The notes beneath the pieces were generated by a model. It saw only the letters and a list, made by a program, of their open reading frames with translations, was not told where the DNA came from and searched no databases. From Paenibacillus sp. HWE-109 (GTDB lineage Bacteria > Bacillota > Bacilli > Paenibacillales > NBRC-103111), in NCBI RefSeq assembly GCF_022163125.1, contig NZ_CP091881.1:8108501-8172500 (forward strand): a stretch of 64,000 nucleotides of DNA, given 5' to 3'. Shown piece by piece: positions 25,776 through 34,301 of this stretch. Position 1 is the first letter of the stretch; every line of letters begins with the position of its first letter. Position numbers and translations under genes: made by a program.

Positions 25776-26609
25776 ATGACACCGAAAATAAAAAGGATTC
25801 TTAACGTAATCACTGTAATTTTGGTCATTATTATCGGATTTACTTTAAGCTGGATAGCAGGGGTAGCCATCATCGTATTGATACTCGGATACTTTACTTA
25901 CAAGAGCCGCTCAGCGATCTATGCACATAGGGGAAACCTGGCTTACATGAGAGGGGATCGCGATCAAGCCTTGATTTTGATGGAAAAAGCCTATCGTACA
26001 GACGCCATTCTGCCAAAACATCAGATCGGTTATGGCTTTCTGTTAATGAAAGTTGGGGAGCTTGGCAAGGCTGAGGATATCTTCAATGAGGTTCTTCATC
26101 AAACAGCAACCAGAGATATGATCATGCAAGCCAAGATTAATTTGGCAACGGTCTATTGGCTGCAGAACAAACGTGATGAGGCTTATGACAGCCTGAAGGA
26201 AATATCACAGGAGGTTAAGAACACACTTGTTTATGGGAATTTTGGTTATTTCCAAATTTTGCGTGGTGAGCTGGAAACGGCTCTTGCGTATAACCTCGAA
26301 GCCTATGCCTATAATGACAGCGATCTGACCATTATGGACAATTTGGCGCAGAACTATTATTTGCTCGACCGGCTGGACGAGGCAGATGAGATGTACACGA
26401 AGCTGATGGGCAAAACACCTAAGCATGCAGAATCCTATTATTACTATGCACTAACGCTCCAAAAACTCGGCCGCAAACAAGGAGCGATCGAGCAGATTAA
26501 CAAGGCAATGGAGAAGGAACTTGCGCTCATTACCCCTTTGACCAAAGGCGATATAGATGCGTTAGCAAGTGAGTTAAGAGAAGTGGAGGCTGACAAGCTT
26601 GAAGCTTGA
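25776..26609 (+). CDS. Membrane-anchored tetratricopeptide repeat protein
   Basis: The 277-residue protein opens with two closely spaced hydrophobic helices (about residues 9-24 and 26-42), which place it in the membrane, followed by TPR units from about residue 50 to 255. Repeats are visible as AYMRGDRDQALILMEKAYR, LMKVGELGKAEDIFNEVL, YWLQNKRDEAYDSLKEI, LDRLDEADEMYTKLM and LQKLGRKQGAIEQINKAM. TPR arrays bind partner proteins, and no enzymatic domain is present. It follows the metallopeptidase gene after 24 bp with a GAGGAGG site, and a terminator follows. The function is unknown; a scaffold role is the most that can be said. Confidence 0.85.
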   Translation: MTPKIKRILNVITVILVIIIGFTLSWIAGVAIIVLILGYFTYKSRSAIYAHRGNLAYMRGDRDQALILMEKAYRTDAILPKHQIGYGFLLMKVGELGKAEDIFNEVLHQTATRDMIMQAKINLATVYWLQNKRDEAYDSLKEISQEVKNTLVYGNFGYFQILRGELETALAYNLEAYAYNDSDLTIMDNLAQNYYLLDRLDEADEMYTKLMGKTPKHAESYYYYALTLQKLGRKQGAIEQINKAMEKELALITPLTKGDIDALASELREVEADKLEA

Positions 26610-26630
26610 AAAGCCTCATATAAGAGCGAG

Positions 26631-26664
26631 GGAGATGCGTCCGTGGACGTATCTCCCTTTTCTT
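26631..26664 (+). terminator. Intrinsic terminator after the TPR gene
   Basis: GGGAGATGCGTCC / GGACGTATCTCCC near-perfect stem followed by TTTTCTTTT. Confidence 0.85.
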
Positions 26665-26803
26665 TTGCTGTATGGACCGGCCTGAGGCCCTGGTAGTGCT
26701 GGGAGTGAAGGTTCATGTACCGCTCCATTGTTGAAGATAGATGCTAACTGGGAGGCTAGATTAGAGTGATTATGTTTACATTGGATTCCAATATTCTCCA
26801 CCT

Positions 26804-26861
26804 CGCCATACTTTCACCATGTTCATCGTGATCCCAATGAGCGAAGATGGGTTCAGAAGGC
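26804..26861 (+). other. Conserved upstream element, copy 1 (of 2)
   Basis: This 58-bp stretch is about 70% identical by eye to 35318-35375, including CACCATGTTCA and CCCAAT(G/C)AGCGA. Read from the shared ATG (26819) it encodes 21 codons MFIVIPMSEDGF..., against MFTIHPISENGS... in the other copy, with several differences at third positions. It could be a leader peptide, a gene remnant or a regulatory element of the island that starts with the Y-like RNA. The flanking parts of the 527-bp gap (26665-26803 and 26862-26992) show nothing else I can name. Confidence 0.4.
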
Positions 26862-26992
26862 AGGGACGTTCACACGTTATCTAGCCAAATTATCGAGGCG
26901 TATGGAAGGGTTACTTCGACTTCTAATCGGCATGTACCTTTCCGAAACCATTTCCTCGATGATCTACAACAGATCCTTCCTGTCATTAACCA

Positions 26993-27105
26993 ACTAGTGA
27001 GGCGCTGGGATGGGTTACTCCGCACTCAAGCGACCATGGTTTCACCCGGGCTTTATGGCAGGTTCGACTCCTGCAGCCAACTTATCCCGCTTTTTCCTCA
27101 CTAGT
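26993..27105 (+). ncRNA. Probable Y RNA (YrlA-like) with tRNA-like module, upstream of the Ro homologue
   Basis: The ends pair perfectly over 10 bp: ACTAGTGAGG (26993-27002) with CCTCACTAGT (27096-27105). Inside, GGGATGGGTT (27007-27016) pairs with AACTTATCCC (27079-27088), including two G-U pairs, and encloses an 82-nt tRNA-sized module. This module has a perfect T-arm mimic GCAGG-TTCGACT-CCTGC (27058-27074) flanked by GGCT/AGCC and a small CGC-ACTCAA-GCG hairpin in the D-arm place. It lacks a normal anticodon arm and CCA end, so it is not a working tRNA. Bacterial YrlA RNAs bind Ro60 homologues through an end-to-end stem and carry a tRNA-like domain. Position 31 bp before the Ro-like gene makes this the best interpretation. 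No clear promoter was found. Confidence 0.65.
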
Positions 27106-27136
27106 GTCTTTACAAACAAGAAGGAGGTCGTTATGT

Positions 27137-28657
27137 ATGAGCTTCGCTAAAAAGCTTTTTAAATCCTTGAAATCAAATATATTTAACATGGATAATTACC
27201 CAGCGTATACGCGTTCGGTTGAAGAACAATATCTGCAAACGCTCCTAACCAATACCATGCAGAACACCTTCTATGCCGATCAAAAAGCGCTGTTGCACGA
27301 TGCAGCTGAACTTCACCATGAAATGGCAGCCTCCAATCCACAGTTCATGGCCAAAGCGCTCGTGTTCGCGAGGAATGAAGGGTTTATGAGACTCCAGCCT
27401 TTGTTTGGACTCGCTGTTCTATCTGCATATCGTCCGGATTTGTTTGCCAAAGTTTTTATGCAGGTTGTGCGTATTCCTTCTGATTTGTCCGATTTCTTAA
27501 CAATTCTAAAGGGGTTGGGGCGTGGCGAAGGCGGCCGTGCAATTAAGAGACAAGTGAACCAATTCCTTGCAGGTGTTTCGGAGTATTGGGCAATGAAATA
27601 TAACGGTCGTGGACGCAGTTATAGCTTAGGTGATGCCATTGCTACGGCCCATCCTAAGCCGATGGATCTTAGGCAGCAAGCACTTTTCCGCTATTTGCGC
27701 GGACAAGAAGCCAATCTTGCCTTGTTGCCGCAGGTCGAAGCATTAGAGTACTTGAAGAAAGCTGAAACGGAAGAAGAACAGTTGGCATGGATTGAGAAGG
27801 GGAAGCTTTCCTACGAAACGGTTACTGGGGCTATCAAGCCTTCGAAAGCGGTTTGGTGCGCCCTTCTGTACCAAATGCCAACGTTCGCCATATTGCGTCA
27901 TTTGAATACGCTAGTGCGTTCCGGTGTATTGGAGGATAAACAGCATCTTGATTATATAAACAGCAGACTAACAGATCAGAAAGCTTTAAGGAAGGCCAAA
28001 ATCTTGCCTTTTCGCTTCGCAACCGCTTTTCAGCAAGTAGAGCATCCAGTGCTTAGGGATACCCTAAGGGAATCCGTCGACCTGACGTTCGATAACTTGC
28101 CGGAAATCGGCGAGATGACGGCTATTTTCCTGGACATATCGGGTTCCATGCAGGGCAAGTATTTGGAAATTGGTTCGGTTTTTGCCTTAGCTTTGTACAA
28201 AAAGACACAAGGGAACTCTTTGTTCTGGTTGTTCAATACGGAGGTAACGGATGCGAAGCCTTCCCGCCGGGACAGCATTCTCGGTCAAGCAGAGCAGATT
28301 CGTGCTTATGGCGGAACAGATACGGGGGCTCCGATTCGGAAGCTGATTGAGCAGCAGACAAAGGTTGACCAAATCATTATCATCACGGATGAGCAACAGA
28401 ACAGTGGAAGTGCGTTTTATAAGCAGTTGAAGCTCTATCGGACCCAAATTAATCGCGACGCCAAGGCGTTCATTATCGATATTGCCCCTTATCGTCATGC
28501 GATGACTCCTGTCCATGATGAGCTAACGCATTACATCTATGGGTGGAGCGATACCGTACTTACTTATATTGCTCAGGCGATTCGAGGCTATGGGGCGCTG
28601 AAGGAGCGGATTGACTCACTGGATTTGGATCAGGGTGAGGCAGGAACGAAGTTGTAA
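27137..28657 (+). CDS. rsr: Ro60 homologue (TROVE plus von Willebrand A domains), Rsr
   Basis: The protein is 506 residues from ATG 27137, nine bases after AAGGAGG. An in-frame GTG at 27104 lies inside the RNA stem and is unlikely. Residues about 15-320 form the TROVE HEAT-repeat ring (VEEQYLQTLLTNTMQNTFYAD, ALVFARNEGFMRLQPLFGLAVLS, FLTILKGLGRGEGGRAIKRQV), which binds misfolded-RNA 3' ends in its centre and Y RNA on its side. The vWA domain follows with an intact MIDAS motif FLDISGSMQ near residue 331 and conserved GTDTGAP and IITDEQ. Bacterial Ro proteins work with Y RNA and 3' exonucleases such as PNPase in RNA decay and maturation. Neighbouring Hen1 and Pnkp genes connect it here to RNA repair. 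Confidence 0.93.
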   Translation: MSFAKKLFKSLKSNIFNMDNYPAYTRSVEEQYLQTLLTNTMQNTFYADQKALLHDAAELHHEMAASNPQFMAKALVFARNEGFMRLQPLFGLAVLSAYRPDLFAKVFMQVVRIPSDLSDFLTILKGLGRGEGGRAIKRQVNQFLAGVSEYWAMKYNGRGRSYSLGDAIATAHPKPMDLRQQALFRYLRGQEANLALLPQVEALEYLKKAETEEEQLAWIEKGKLSYETVTGAIKPSKAVWCALLYQMPTFAILRHLNTLVRSGVLEDKQHLDYINSRLTDQKALRKAKILPFRFATAFQQVEHPVLRDTLRESVDLTFDNLPEIGEMTAIFLDISGSMQGKYLEIGSVFALALYKKTQGNSLFWLFNTEVTDAKPSRRDSILGQAEQIRAYGGTDTGAPIRKLIEQQTKVDQIIIITDEQQNSGSAFYKQLKLYRTQINRDAKAFIIDIAPYRHAMTPVHDELTHYIYGWSDTVLTYIAQAIRGYGALKERIDSLDLDQGEAGTKL

Positions 28658-28664
28658 ATTCTAG

Positions 28665-28694
28665 TTGACAACAACTGGTAAAAGGCTTTAGTAT
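28665..28694 (+). promoter_or_regulatory. Promoter of the small ORF between rsr and hen1
   Basis: TTGACA at 28665-28670 and TAGTAT at 28689-28694 with an 18-bp spacer, starting 7 bp after the rsr stop codon. Confidence 0.55.
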
Positions 28695-28726
28695 GAGCAG
28701 TATTAAATCCCAGAGAAAAGGAGTCG

Positions 28727-28837
28727 ATGAAGATGAAATCCAATTTATTAGTTAGTTTACATCAGGAACAGAGTAACCAATTCAACCAACAAAAAAATAA
28801 TGGACGAATTCTCATCGGTTCACTGGGTTTCTGTTAA
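28727..28837 (+). CDS. Small ORF of 36 codons, function unknown
   Basis: ATG 28727 lies a few bases after AAAAGGAG and encodes a 36-residue peptide starting MKMKSNLLVSLHQEQ and ending RILIGSLGFC. It is rich in Asn and Gln in the middle and has a C-terminal cysteine. It has its own promoter-like sequence upstream and a terminator at 28891, so it may be an independent short transcript or a leader peptide whose translation affects read-through into hen1-pnkp. I recognise no family. A non-coding role for the same transcript, such as a second small RNA, cannot be excluded. Confidence 0.45.
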   Translation: MKMKSNLLVSLHQEQSNQFNQQKNNGRILIGSLGFC

Positions 28838-28890
28838 CGGTATCAGGGATAGCTTTTACAAGCTAGTTCTGGACGTTGTATGGAATAATC

Positions 28891-28923
28891 GGTCATGGAC
28901 GCTTGAGTCCATGGCCTTTTTTT
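28891..28923 (+). terminator. Intrinsic terminator or attenuator before hen1
   Basis: GGTCATGGAC / GTCCATGGCC stem, 6-base loop and seven T residues, 40 bp before the hen1 start codon. It separates the small ORF from hen1-pnkp unless read through. Confidence 0.85.
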
Positions 28924-28962
28924 GTGCATAGGATGCCAAGAATTTGGAGGGAGATATAAGAA

Positions 28963-30228
28963 ATGGCAATTGTTCAGGTGACATCCACTAATCCTAAGTT
29001 TTCTTTTATGATCAAGAAAAATCCACAGTCCGGCCTCATGCTCAAGTCAGTCCGCAAAGGAATGTCGTATGGCTGGTATACCAACGAGGCTACGTTTAAC
29101 GTTTATTTCAAAGATGCAGATAATGATATTTCTTATAAGCAGCATGAGAAAGATAACTTTGAATATCTCAATGTCTCCCGCTACAACACTCCGCTTTTTC
29201 CTTTAAATGCGATCAATGAGTACTTTTCTACCCCATTGAAAGTACATAACGAGCAAGACATCGGAGGGTATGAGCATTCATTTTTCATTAATATGATTCA
29301 TATTGAACTGGTGCGCTATGTTGCATTTTTTGAGAAGCATCTGAAGGATTTTACATTTGAACTGACGCATCAAGCTCACAAAAGCTATTCCCTTAAAATT
29401 TCGACACGTACAAGTCTTTATCAACTGCTTCATGTGGTTAGTGTGCTGTGTTTATTTCTATCCATGTTCGGGAATGAGTTTATTGATATTTCGGACAGCA
29501 TTCTCGACAAATATATCAAAAGCATCAACGTTATAGATGCGCCGTTCTATATTCGCAGCTTATTCGTGAGAAACTTCCTGCCATCCAAAGATCGTTTCAA
29601 GAAGTATAAAAATGATCTGGAAAAAACAAGCCGCTACGACATCAAATTTGATTTTGGCGGAACGGGACTTCAACGGAGAAACTTTATTGCGAGAGCATTG
29701 CCTTTTAATAAAGCAATTCTGGATGTTGGTTGTGGAGAAGGGTACTATGCCATTCCTTATGCTTCGAAAATCGAAGATTGTTATTATGCCATTGATATTA
29801 ACGAGGAATTGTTGGAAGTCATCAACCGCAAAGCGAAGCAAAAAGAAATAGATAATATTATTGCATTTCGCTCAATCGATCATTTTCTTGAGCAGTATAA
29901 TGGAGAACTGGTCGATGTGATATTAACCGAGGTTATTGAGCATATGAGCCAAGATGAGGCCAAAGAGCTTATTGAACATATTTGTAGACAGGTAGCTTTT
30001 GAACAATTTATTATTACAACCCCGAATGCTGACTTCAATCCTTTCTATGAACTAACGGGATTTAGGCACGATGATCATAAGTGGGAAATGAGTCAGGATG
30101 AGTTCAGGCAGTGGTTCAACCAGGTGGCTATCGGAGATGACATGGAAGTGGAGTTCGTAGCCATCGGAGATGGGGTTAATCAGATTCAGACTACACAAGG
30201 CGTTATTCTTAGAAAAAAGGAGGGCTAG
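28963..30228 (+). CDS. hen1: Bacterial Hen1, RNA 3'-terminal 2'-O-methyltransferase
   Basis: The 421-residue protein has the two-part structure of bacterial Hen1: an N-terminal domain of about 230 residues that binds Pnkp, and a C-terminal SAM methyltransferase. The SAM motif is ILDVGCGEGYYAIPYA near residue 258. The family's unusual metal site is intact: ILTEVIEHM (Glu, Glu, His near residues 323-327) and RHDDHKWEM (near residue 370). Hen1 methylates the 2'-OH of the 3' end at an RNA break before Pnkp seals it, which protects the repaired site from being cut again. GGAGGGAGA precedes the ATG, and pnkp starts three bases after the stop, matching the known Pnkp/Hen1 heterotetramer gene pair. 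Confidence 0.95.
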   Translation: MAIVQVTSTNPKFSFMIKKNPQSGLMLKSVRKGMSYGWYTNEATFNVYFKDADNDISYKQHEKDNFEYLNVSRYNTPLFPLNAINEYFSTPLKVHNEQDIGGYEHSFFINMIHIELVRYVAFFEKHLKDFTFELTHQAHKSYSLKISTRTSLYQLLHVVSVLCLFLSMFGNEFIDISDSILDKYIKSINVIDAPFYIRSLFVRNFLPSKDRFKKYKNDLEKTSRYDIKFDFGGTGLQRRNFIARALPFNKAILDVGCGEGYYAIPYASKIEDCYYAIDINEELLEVINRKAKQKEIDNIIAFRSIDHFLEQYNGELVDVILTEVIEHMSQDEAKELIEHICRQVAFEQFIITTPNADFNPFYELTGFRHDDHKWEMSQDEFRQWFNQVAIGDDMEVEFVAIGDGVNQIQTTQGVILRKKEG

Positions 30229-30231
30229 GAC

Positions 30232-32817
30232 GTGCAGATTAGGACTAAAATCCATACGATTTTTATGATGATTGGATCGACAGAATGTGGGAAAACGACC
30301 TTCGCCAAGGAAGTTCTTATTCCTAAGCTTCAATTCGAAGATTCAGCGAAAAACTATAAAACGAACGTACAATACCTATCCTCTGACAGTATTCGGCAGG
30401 ATGTACTCGGTTATGAGTACGACAAATATGATCAAGTGATGCTGGAGGCCAGTGAACAGGCTTTTCATCTGTTGTTCGAGAGATTAAGAATGGTCACCAC
30501 CTTTCCCATTAATGCGGAATTCGTTGTTGTGGACACGACCGGCTTGGCAGATGACTTTCGAGAGAAAGTACGTGAAATTGCTCATCAGAACAACTATAAC
30601 CTGGAAGTCATCTTATTCGACTATCGCAAACGGGAAGATTATTATGCATCCGAGCGTTCCAAAAAGCTCATTACCCACCATATTAATCGTTTGCGAAGAG
30701 AGGTTCTAGGTTCTCTATCAAGGGAAGGCTATGCCAAAATCCATAAGGTGAGAAGCAAAGATTTTTATTCGCAGGTGGAACGCATTCCTAACCCTGATTA
30801 TCAAGTCATTGTCGAGGATCAGGCAGCCTATTTAGCTGCAATACTACCTCAAGACGCCAAGTATATAACGGTTGGCGACGTTCATGAATGTATAGGTGAG
30901 CTTAAAGGCCTTTTGCTAGATTATGGCTTCCAAATAGCCAATAACCAGCTCGTCGCAACGGATAAGGTGAAAAATACGAAGATCATTCTGGCCGGAGATT
31001 GGATAGATAAAGGCAAGCATACCAAAGAAATCATTGAATTTCTTTATGCCAATCAAGATTCGTTTATCTTGGTTATCGGGAATCATGAGAACTTCGTATA
31101 TAAGTTCCTGCGTGGGGAAATCAGCGGCGTTCAACAAGAGATGCTGCATTCGTATTTTGATTCTACACAGGTGCTTCTAGAAGATGAGGAGCTGCAAGGG
31201 AAATTCGACCATTTGATTGCCAGATCACAACCATTCTATAGGTTTATTGGCCTTCATGGTCCATCTTATTACATCACACATGCTCCATGTAGAAATAAAT
31301 ATATAGGCAAAATGGATATTAACTCGCTTCGACAACAGCGAAGCTTCCGTATCGACCGAGAAACGTCGTATGAGAATCAACTTAGTTTCCTGAAGGAAGA
31401 AGCGGTGAGGAACCATCCGTATCACCTATTCGGGCATATCGCTGCTAAGAACGCAGTTCGCATTAAAAATAAAATTCATCTTGACACTGGATGCGTTCAT
31501 GGCAACGCGTTAACCTCGGTCAGCATCACATTCAAGCCTTTTATGAAAGCTTACAAATCGCCACAGGTCATTGTAACAGAAGAACTTAAGACAATGTTCA
31601 TGGAAGAACGAAAAGTGGCAGTTCAAGAGCTAGAAGATGAGGAAATTCGCAGATTGCACTATGCTTCCCGACATAAAGTGAATTTCATTTCAGGGACCAT
31701 GTCCCCTGCGGACAAGGACGAAACGGTGTGTGAGCTTGAGTCTTTGAAACGTGGTTTAGCTTATTTTACCGAGCAGTCTGTTAAGCAAGTTGTTTTACAA
31801 CCTAAATATATGGGATCCCGCTGCAACATTTATTTGCATGAGAATATTGAGCAGTGTTTTGCGGTAAGTCGTAACGGTTATCAAATAAAACAAATAGATA
31901 TGACGGACATTTACCAGAAGCTGCTGCTTAAATTCAGTGGATATATGGAGCTTAATCAAGTTCAGATGCTTATTTTGGATGGAGAACTTCTTCCGTGGAA
32001 AGCACTTGGCGATGGGCTCATTCAAAGGCAGTTTAAGCCAATCGAGAAAGCTTTGGAGAGTGAACTTGCATTTTTGCAGGAGAATGGCTTTGAAGAAGCA
32101 TTTGGCAAGTTGACTCATGAATATAGGAACAGTGACTTCGAAAGAGAGCAATTCAACATGTCTAAGACCGTATTAAATGACAAGTATGGCTCTCACTTGT
32201 ATCAAAATTATAAGTATTTGCATGAAATTAGCGAGACCTATGTCCCACTGGATGAGCACGTGAAAGCCTATCAAACGTATAAACGGCAGCTGGACATCTA
32301 CGCGGAGGACGGGGAGCTTGATTACAAACCATTTGCCTTGTTAAAAGTGGTTTATCAGAGTGGCGAAGAGCTGCTGCCTGAATGGAAAACTTCAGAGATG
32401 TACAGTTTCCTATCCGACGATGAATTCCTTTTGCTGGATTTGGCTGATCCCGATAGCCTACAGAAGGCAGAACAATATTTCTCGAAGCTGACTGTAGACA
32501 ACTACATGGAGGGCGTCGTTATCAAGCCTGAGGCCTCAGAATCTGGGGCTGCCCCGCACATGAAAGTTCGGAATGCTGATTACCTTTCCATTATTTATGG
32601 CTACGACTACAAGTTTCCCCATAAGTACCAAAAGCTAATGAAGCAAAAGACAATTAAACAAAAGCTGCGAACTTCCCTGAATGAACATCGGTTGGGAAAG
32701 AAAATGCTGCAAGTTAAGTTCAGTGATATCGTGCCAGAGAATGAGTCCTATCAGGAAGTTGTTGCGAACTTGTTGTTTGAAGTGGCTAAGGAGAGGGAGA
32801 TTGATCCTAGGTTGTAG
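30232..32817 (+). CDS. pnkp: Bacterial polynucleotide kinase-phosphatase-ligase, RNA end healing and sealing
   Basis: The 861-residue protein shows the three domains of bacterial Pnkp. The 5'-OH kinase has a P-loop GSTECGKTTF at residues 15-24. The metallophosphoesterase follows with GDVHE (about 214), AGDWIDKG (about 256) and GNHEN (about 282), removing 2',3'-cyclic phosphate. The C-terminal adenylyltransferase/ligase has KYMGSR near residue 524 as motif I and ILDGELLPW near 583. Bacterial Pnkp adenylylates itself but needs Hen1 to complete sealing. The GTG start at 30232 lies just downstream of AAAAGGAGG, which overlaps the end of hen1. All catalytic motifs seen are intact, so the system is probably functional in repairing RNA cut by ribotoxins. 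Confidence 0.95.
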   Translation: MQIRTKIHTIFMMIGSTECGKTTFAKEVLIPKLQFEDSAKNYKTNVQYLSSDSIRQDVLGYEYDKYDQVMLEASEQAFHLLFERLRMVTTFPINAEFVVVDTTGLADDFREKVREIAHQNNYNLEVILFDYRKREDYYASERSKKLITHHINRLRREVLGSLSREGYAKIHKVRSKDFYSQVERIPNPDYQVIVEDQAAYLAAILPQDAKYITVGDVHECIGELKGLLLDYGFQIANNQLVATDKVKNTKIILAGDWIDKGKHTKEIIEFLYANQDSFILVIGNHENFVYKFLRGEISGVQQEMLHSYFDSTQVLLEDEELQGKFDHLIARSQPFYRFIGLHGPSYYITHAPCRNKYIGKMDINSLRQQRSFRIDRETSYENQLSFLKEEAVRNHPYHLFGHIAAKNAVRIKNKIHLDTGCVHGNALTSVSITFKPFMKAYKSPQVIVTEELKTMFMEERKVAVQELEDEEIRRLHYASRHKVNFISGTMSPADKDETVCELESLKRGLAYFTEQSVKQVVLQPKYMGSRCNIYLHENIEQCFAVSRNGYQIKQIDMTDIYQKLLLKFSGYMELNQVQMLILDGELLPWKALGDGLIQRQFKPIEKALESELAFLQENGFEEAFGKLTHEYRNSDFEREQFNMSKTVLNDKYGSHLYQNYKYLHEISETYVPLDEHVKAYQTYKRQLDIYAEDGELDYKPFALLKVVYQSGEELLPEWKTSEMYSFLSDDEFLLLDLADPDSLQKAEQYFSKLTVDNYMEGVVIKPEASESGAAPHMKVRNADYLSIIYGYDYKFPHKYQKLMKQKTIKQKLRTSLNEHRLGKKMLQVKFSDIVPENESYQEVVANLLFEVAKEREIDPRL

Positions 32818-32870
32818 GTTCTTGAAATGGTATATTAAAGTTACTAGATCGACCTGCGAAAGGAGAAAAT

Positions 32871-33254
32871 ATGGAAGGGAACAAGACGTCATACGAATCA
32901 ATCGATGCCTATATCGCGACATTTCCTGCTGATGTTCAGGAGGTCCTTGCAGAGTTAAGGCAATTTATCAAAGAATGGGTGCCGGAAGCAAAAGAGAAAA
33001 TTAGCTATCAGATGCCTACTTTTGATCTGCATGGCAATCTGGTACATTTTGCGGCTTATAAAAATCACATCGGATTCTATCCCGCGGCGAGCGGAATCGA
33101 GGCTTTTAAAGATGAATTAGCCGCTTACAAAGGGGCTAAGGGATCTGTGCAATTTCCGCTTGGCAAGCCGTTGCCTTATGAATTAATAGGCAGGATTGTT
33201 GCTTTTAGGGTGGCTGAGAATATCGAACGGGCGAAACGTAAATCGAAGAAATAG
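32871..33254 (+). CDS. DUF1801 (YdhG-like) protein
   Basis: The 127-residue protein matches the DUF1801/YdhG family: YIATFPADVQEVLAELRQFIKEWVPEAKEKISYQMPTF, then HIGFYPAASGIEAFKDEL and KGSVQFPLGKPLPYELI. Some members have been proposed to act as frataxin-like iron-handling proteins, but the biochemical function is unsettled. The gene has its own AGGAGAAA site 53 bp after pnkp and a strong terminator after it. It may be cotranscribed with pnkp by position but has no evident link to RNA repair. Confidence 0.85.
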   Translation: MEGNKTSYESIDAYIATFPADVQEVLAELRQFIKEWVPEAKEKISYQMPTFDLHGNLVHFAAYKNHIGFYPAASGIEAFKDELAAYKGAKGSVQFPLGKPLPYELIGRIVAFRVAENIERAKRKSKK

Positions 33255-33269
33255 GGCGTAGTTCATAGG

Positions 33270-33302
33270 GGCCAACTCCAGTTTAGGGGTTGGTCATTTT
33301 TT
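33270..33302 (+). terminator. Intrinsic terminator closing the pnkp/DUF1801 transcript
   Basis: GGCCAACTCC / GGGGTTGGTC stem with six-base loop followed by ATTTTTTAT. Confidence 0.85.
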
Positions 33303-33394
33303 ATATCGTTTGGGTATAATTAAACTCTCTTTACAGCTCTTATTCCAAAATGTGGTAGGATTGTGAAGTGATTATAAATGTGAGGTGCAGGGAA

Positions 33395-34294
33395 ATGAGA
33401 ATCTTGTTTTGTTCCGATCCATTGAATCAGAAATGGGTCGATTCTGATTATGAGATTGAATATAGAAAAGCGATTGAGCTGGGTATAAAAGTGGAGCTTC
33501 TTTCATTAGAGGATTTACTTGAAGGGAATTGTTCGAAAGCAATTAAGCGGATTCCAAGTCCAGACAATCAGGAAACTGTTATTTATCGAGGCTGGATGAT
33601 GAAGCCAGATAATTACGAGCAGTTGTATAGAGCCTTGGAGGTTAGGAATCTTATCTTAATCAATACTCCTGAGGAATATGTGCATTGTCACTATTTTCCT
33701 AATTCATATGAAGTGATACGAGCTGCAACACCATTAAGTATCTGGAAAGATATTCACTTCCTGAATAATAAATTGGATAACATTCATGAGGAATTACATA
33801 TATTTGGTAACCGACCAATTCTGATCAAGGATTATGTAAAGTCAAGAAAACATGAATGGGAAGATGCTTGTTTTATACCAGACGCTTCTGATCGTAATCA
33901 TGTGAGATACGTGGTTAATAATTTGATTGAGCGACAGGGAACAGAACTTAATGGAGGGGTTGTTTTCCGTGAATATGTAGAACTAGAACACTTAATCAAG
34001 CATCCTGTAAGCGGAATGCCTCTATCTAACGAGTATAGGTTATTTTTCCTGAACCATGAACTATTGACGATTGCTGAATATTGGGACGAAGCATCCTATC
34101 AGCTAGAGAGGCCTAACTTGGAGCCCTTTATCAATTTGGCTAAAGGTATTAAGAGTCATTTCTTTTCAATGGATATTGCTAAGACAGTTAGTGGTGAGTG
34201 GATTGTGATTGAAACAGGGGACGGTCAGGTTTCTGGATTGCCTAGTCATACGAATATTGGTGAATTTTATGGATTTATGAAAGGGCACATGTAG
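33395..34294 (+). CDS. ATP-grasp enzyme, R2K-clade-like (DUF4343)
   Basis: The protein is 299 residues from ATG 33395 (MRILFCSDPLNQ), preceded by GAGGTG; the in-frame GTG at 33368 is less likely. A lysine pair in PILIKDYVKSRKHEWEDA near residue 150, FREYVELEHLI near residue 197 and WIVIETGDGQVSGLP near residue 270 fit the R2K clade of ATP-grasp ligases, named for one conserved arginine and two lysines. Members are predicted to join carboxylates to amines on peptides or RNA-linked substrates and often occur in phages and conflict systems. The gene is AT-rich relative to neighbouring operons and is followed after 7 bp by the next gene, so both are probably one unit. The substrate is unknown. 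Confidence 0.65.
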   Translation: MRILFCSDPLNQKWVDSDYEIEYRKAIELGIKVELLSLEDLLEGNCSKAIKRIPSPDNQETVIYRGWMMKPDNYEQLYRALEVRNLILINTPEEYVHCHYFPNSYEVIRAATPLSIWKDIHFLNNKLDNIHEELHIFGNRPILIKDYVKSRKHEWEDACFIPDASDRNHVRYVVNNLIERQGTELNGGVVFREYVELEHLIKHPVSGMPLSNEYRLFFLNHELLTIAEYWDEASYQLERPNLEPFINLAKGIKSHFFSMDIAKTVSGEWIVIETGDGQVSGLPSHTNIGEFYGFMKGHM

Positions 34295-34301
34295 GCTATT
34301 T

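Noticed and set aside
27007..27088. A true tRNA gene
   Set aside because: The T arm is perfect, but the acceptor-like stem is 10 bp, there is no proper anticodon arm and no CCA-compatible end. Position before the Ro-like gene fits a tRNA mimic in a Y RNA better.
26847..27104. 85-codon plus-strand reading frame overlapping the Y-like RNA
   Set aside because: Its translation has no recognisable domain, it lacks a ribosome binding site, and its 3' part is the structured RNA.
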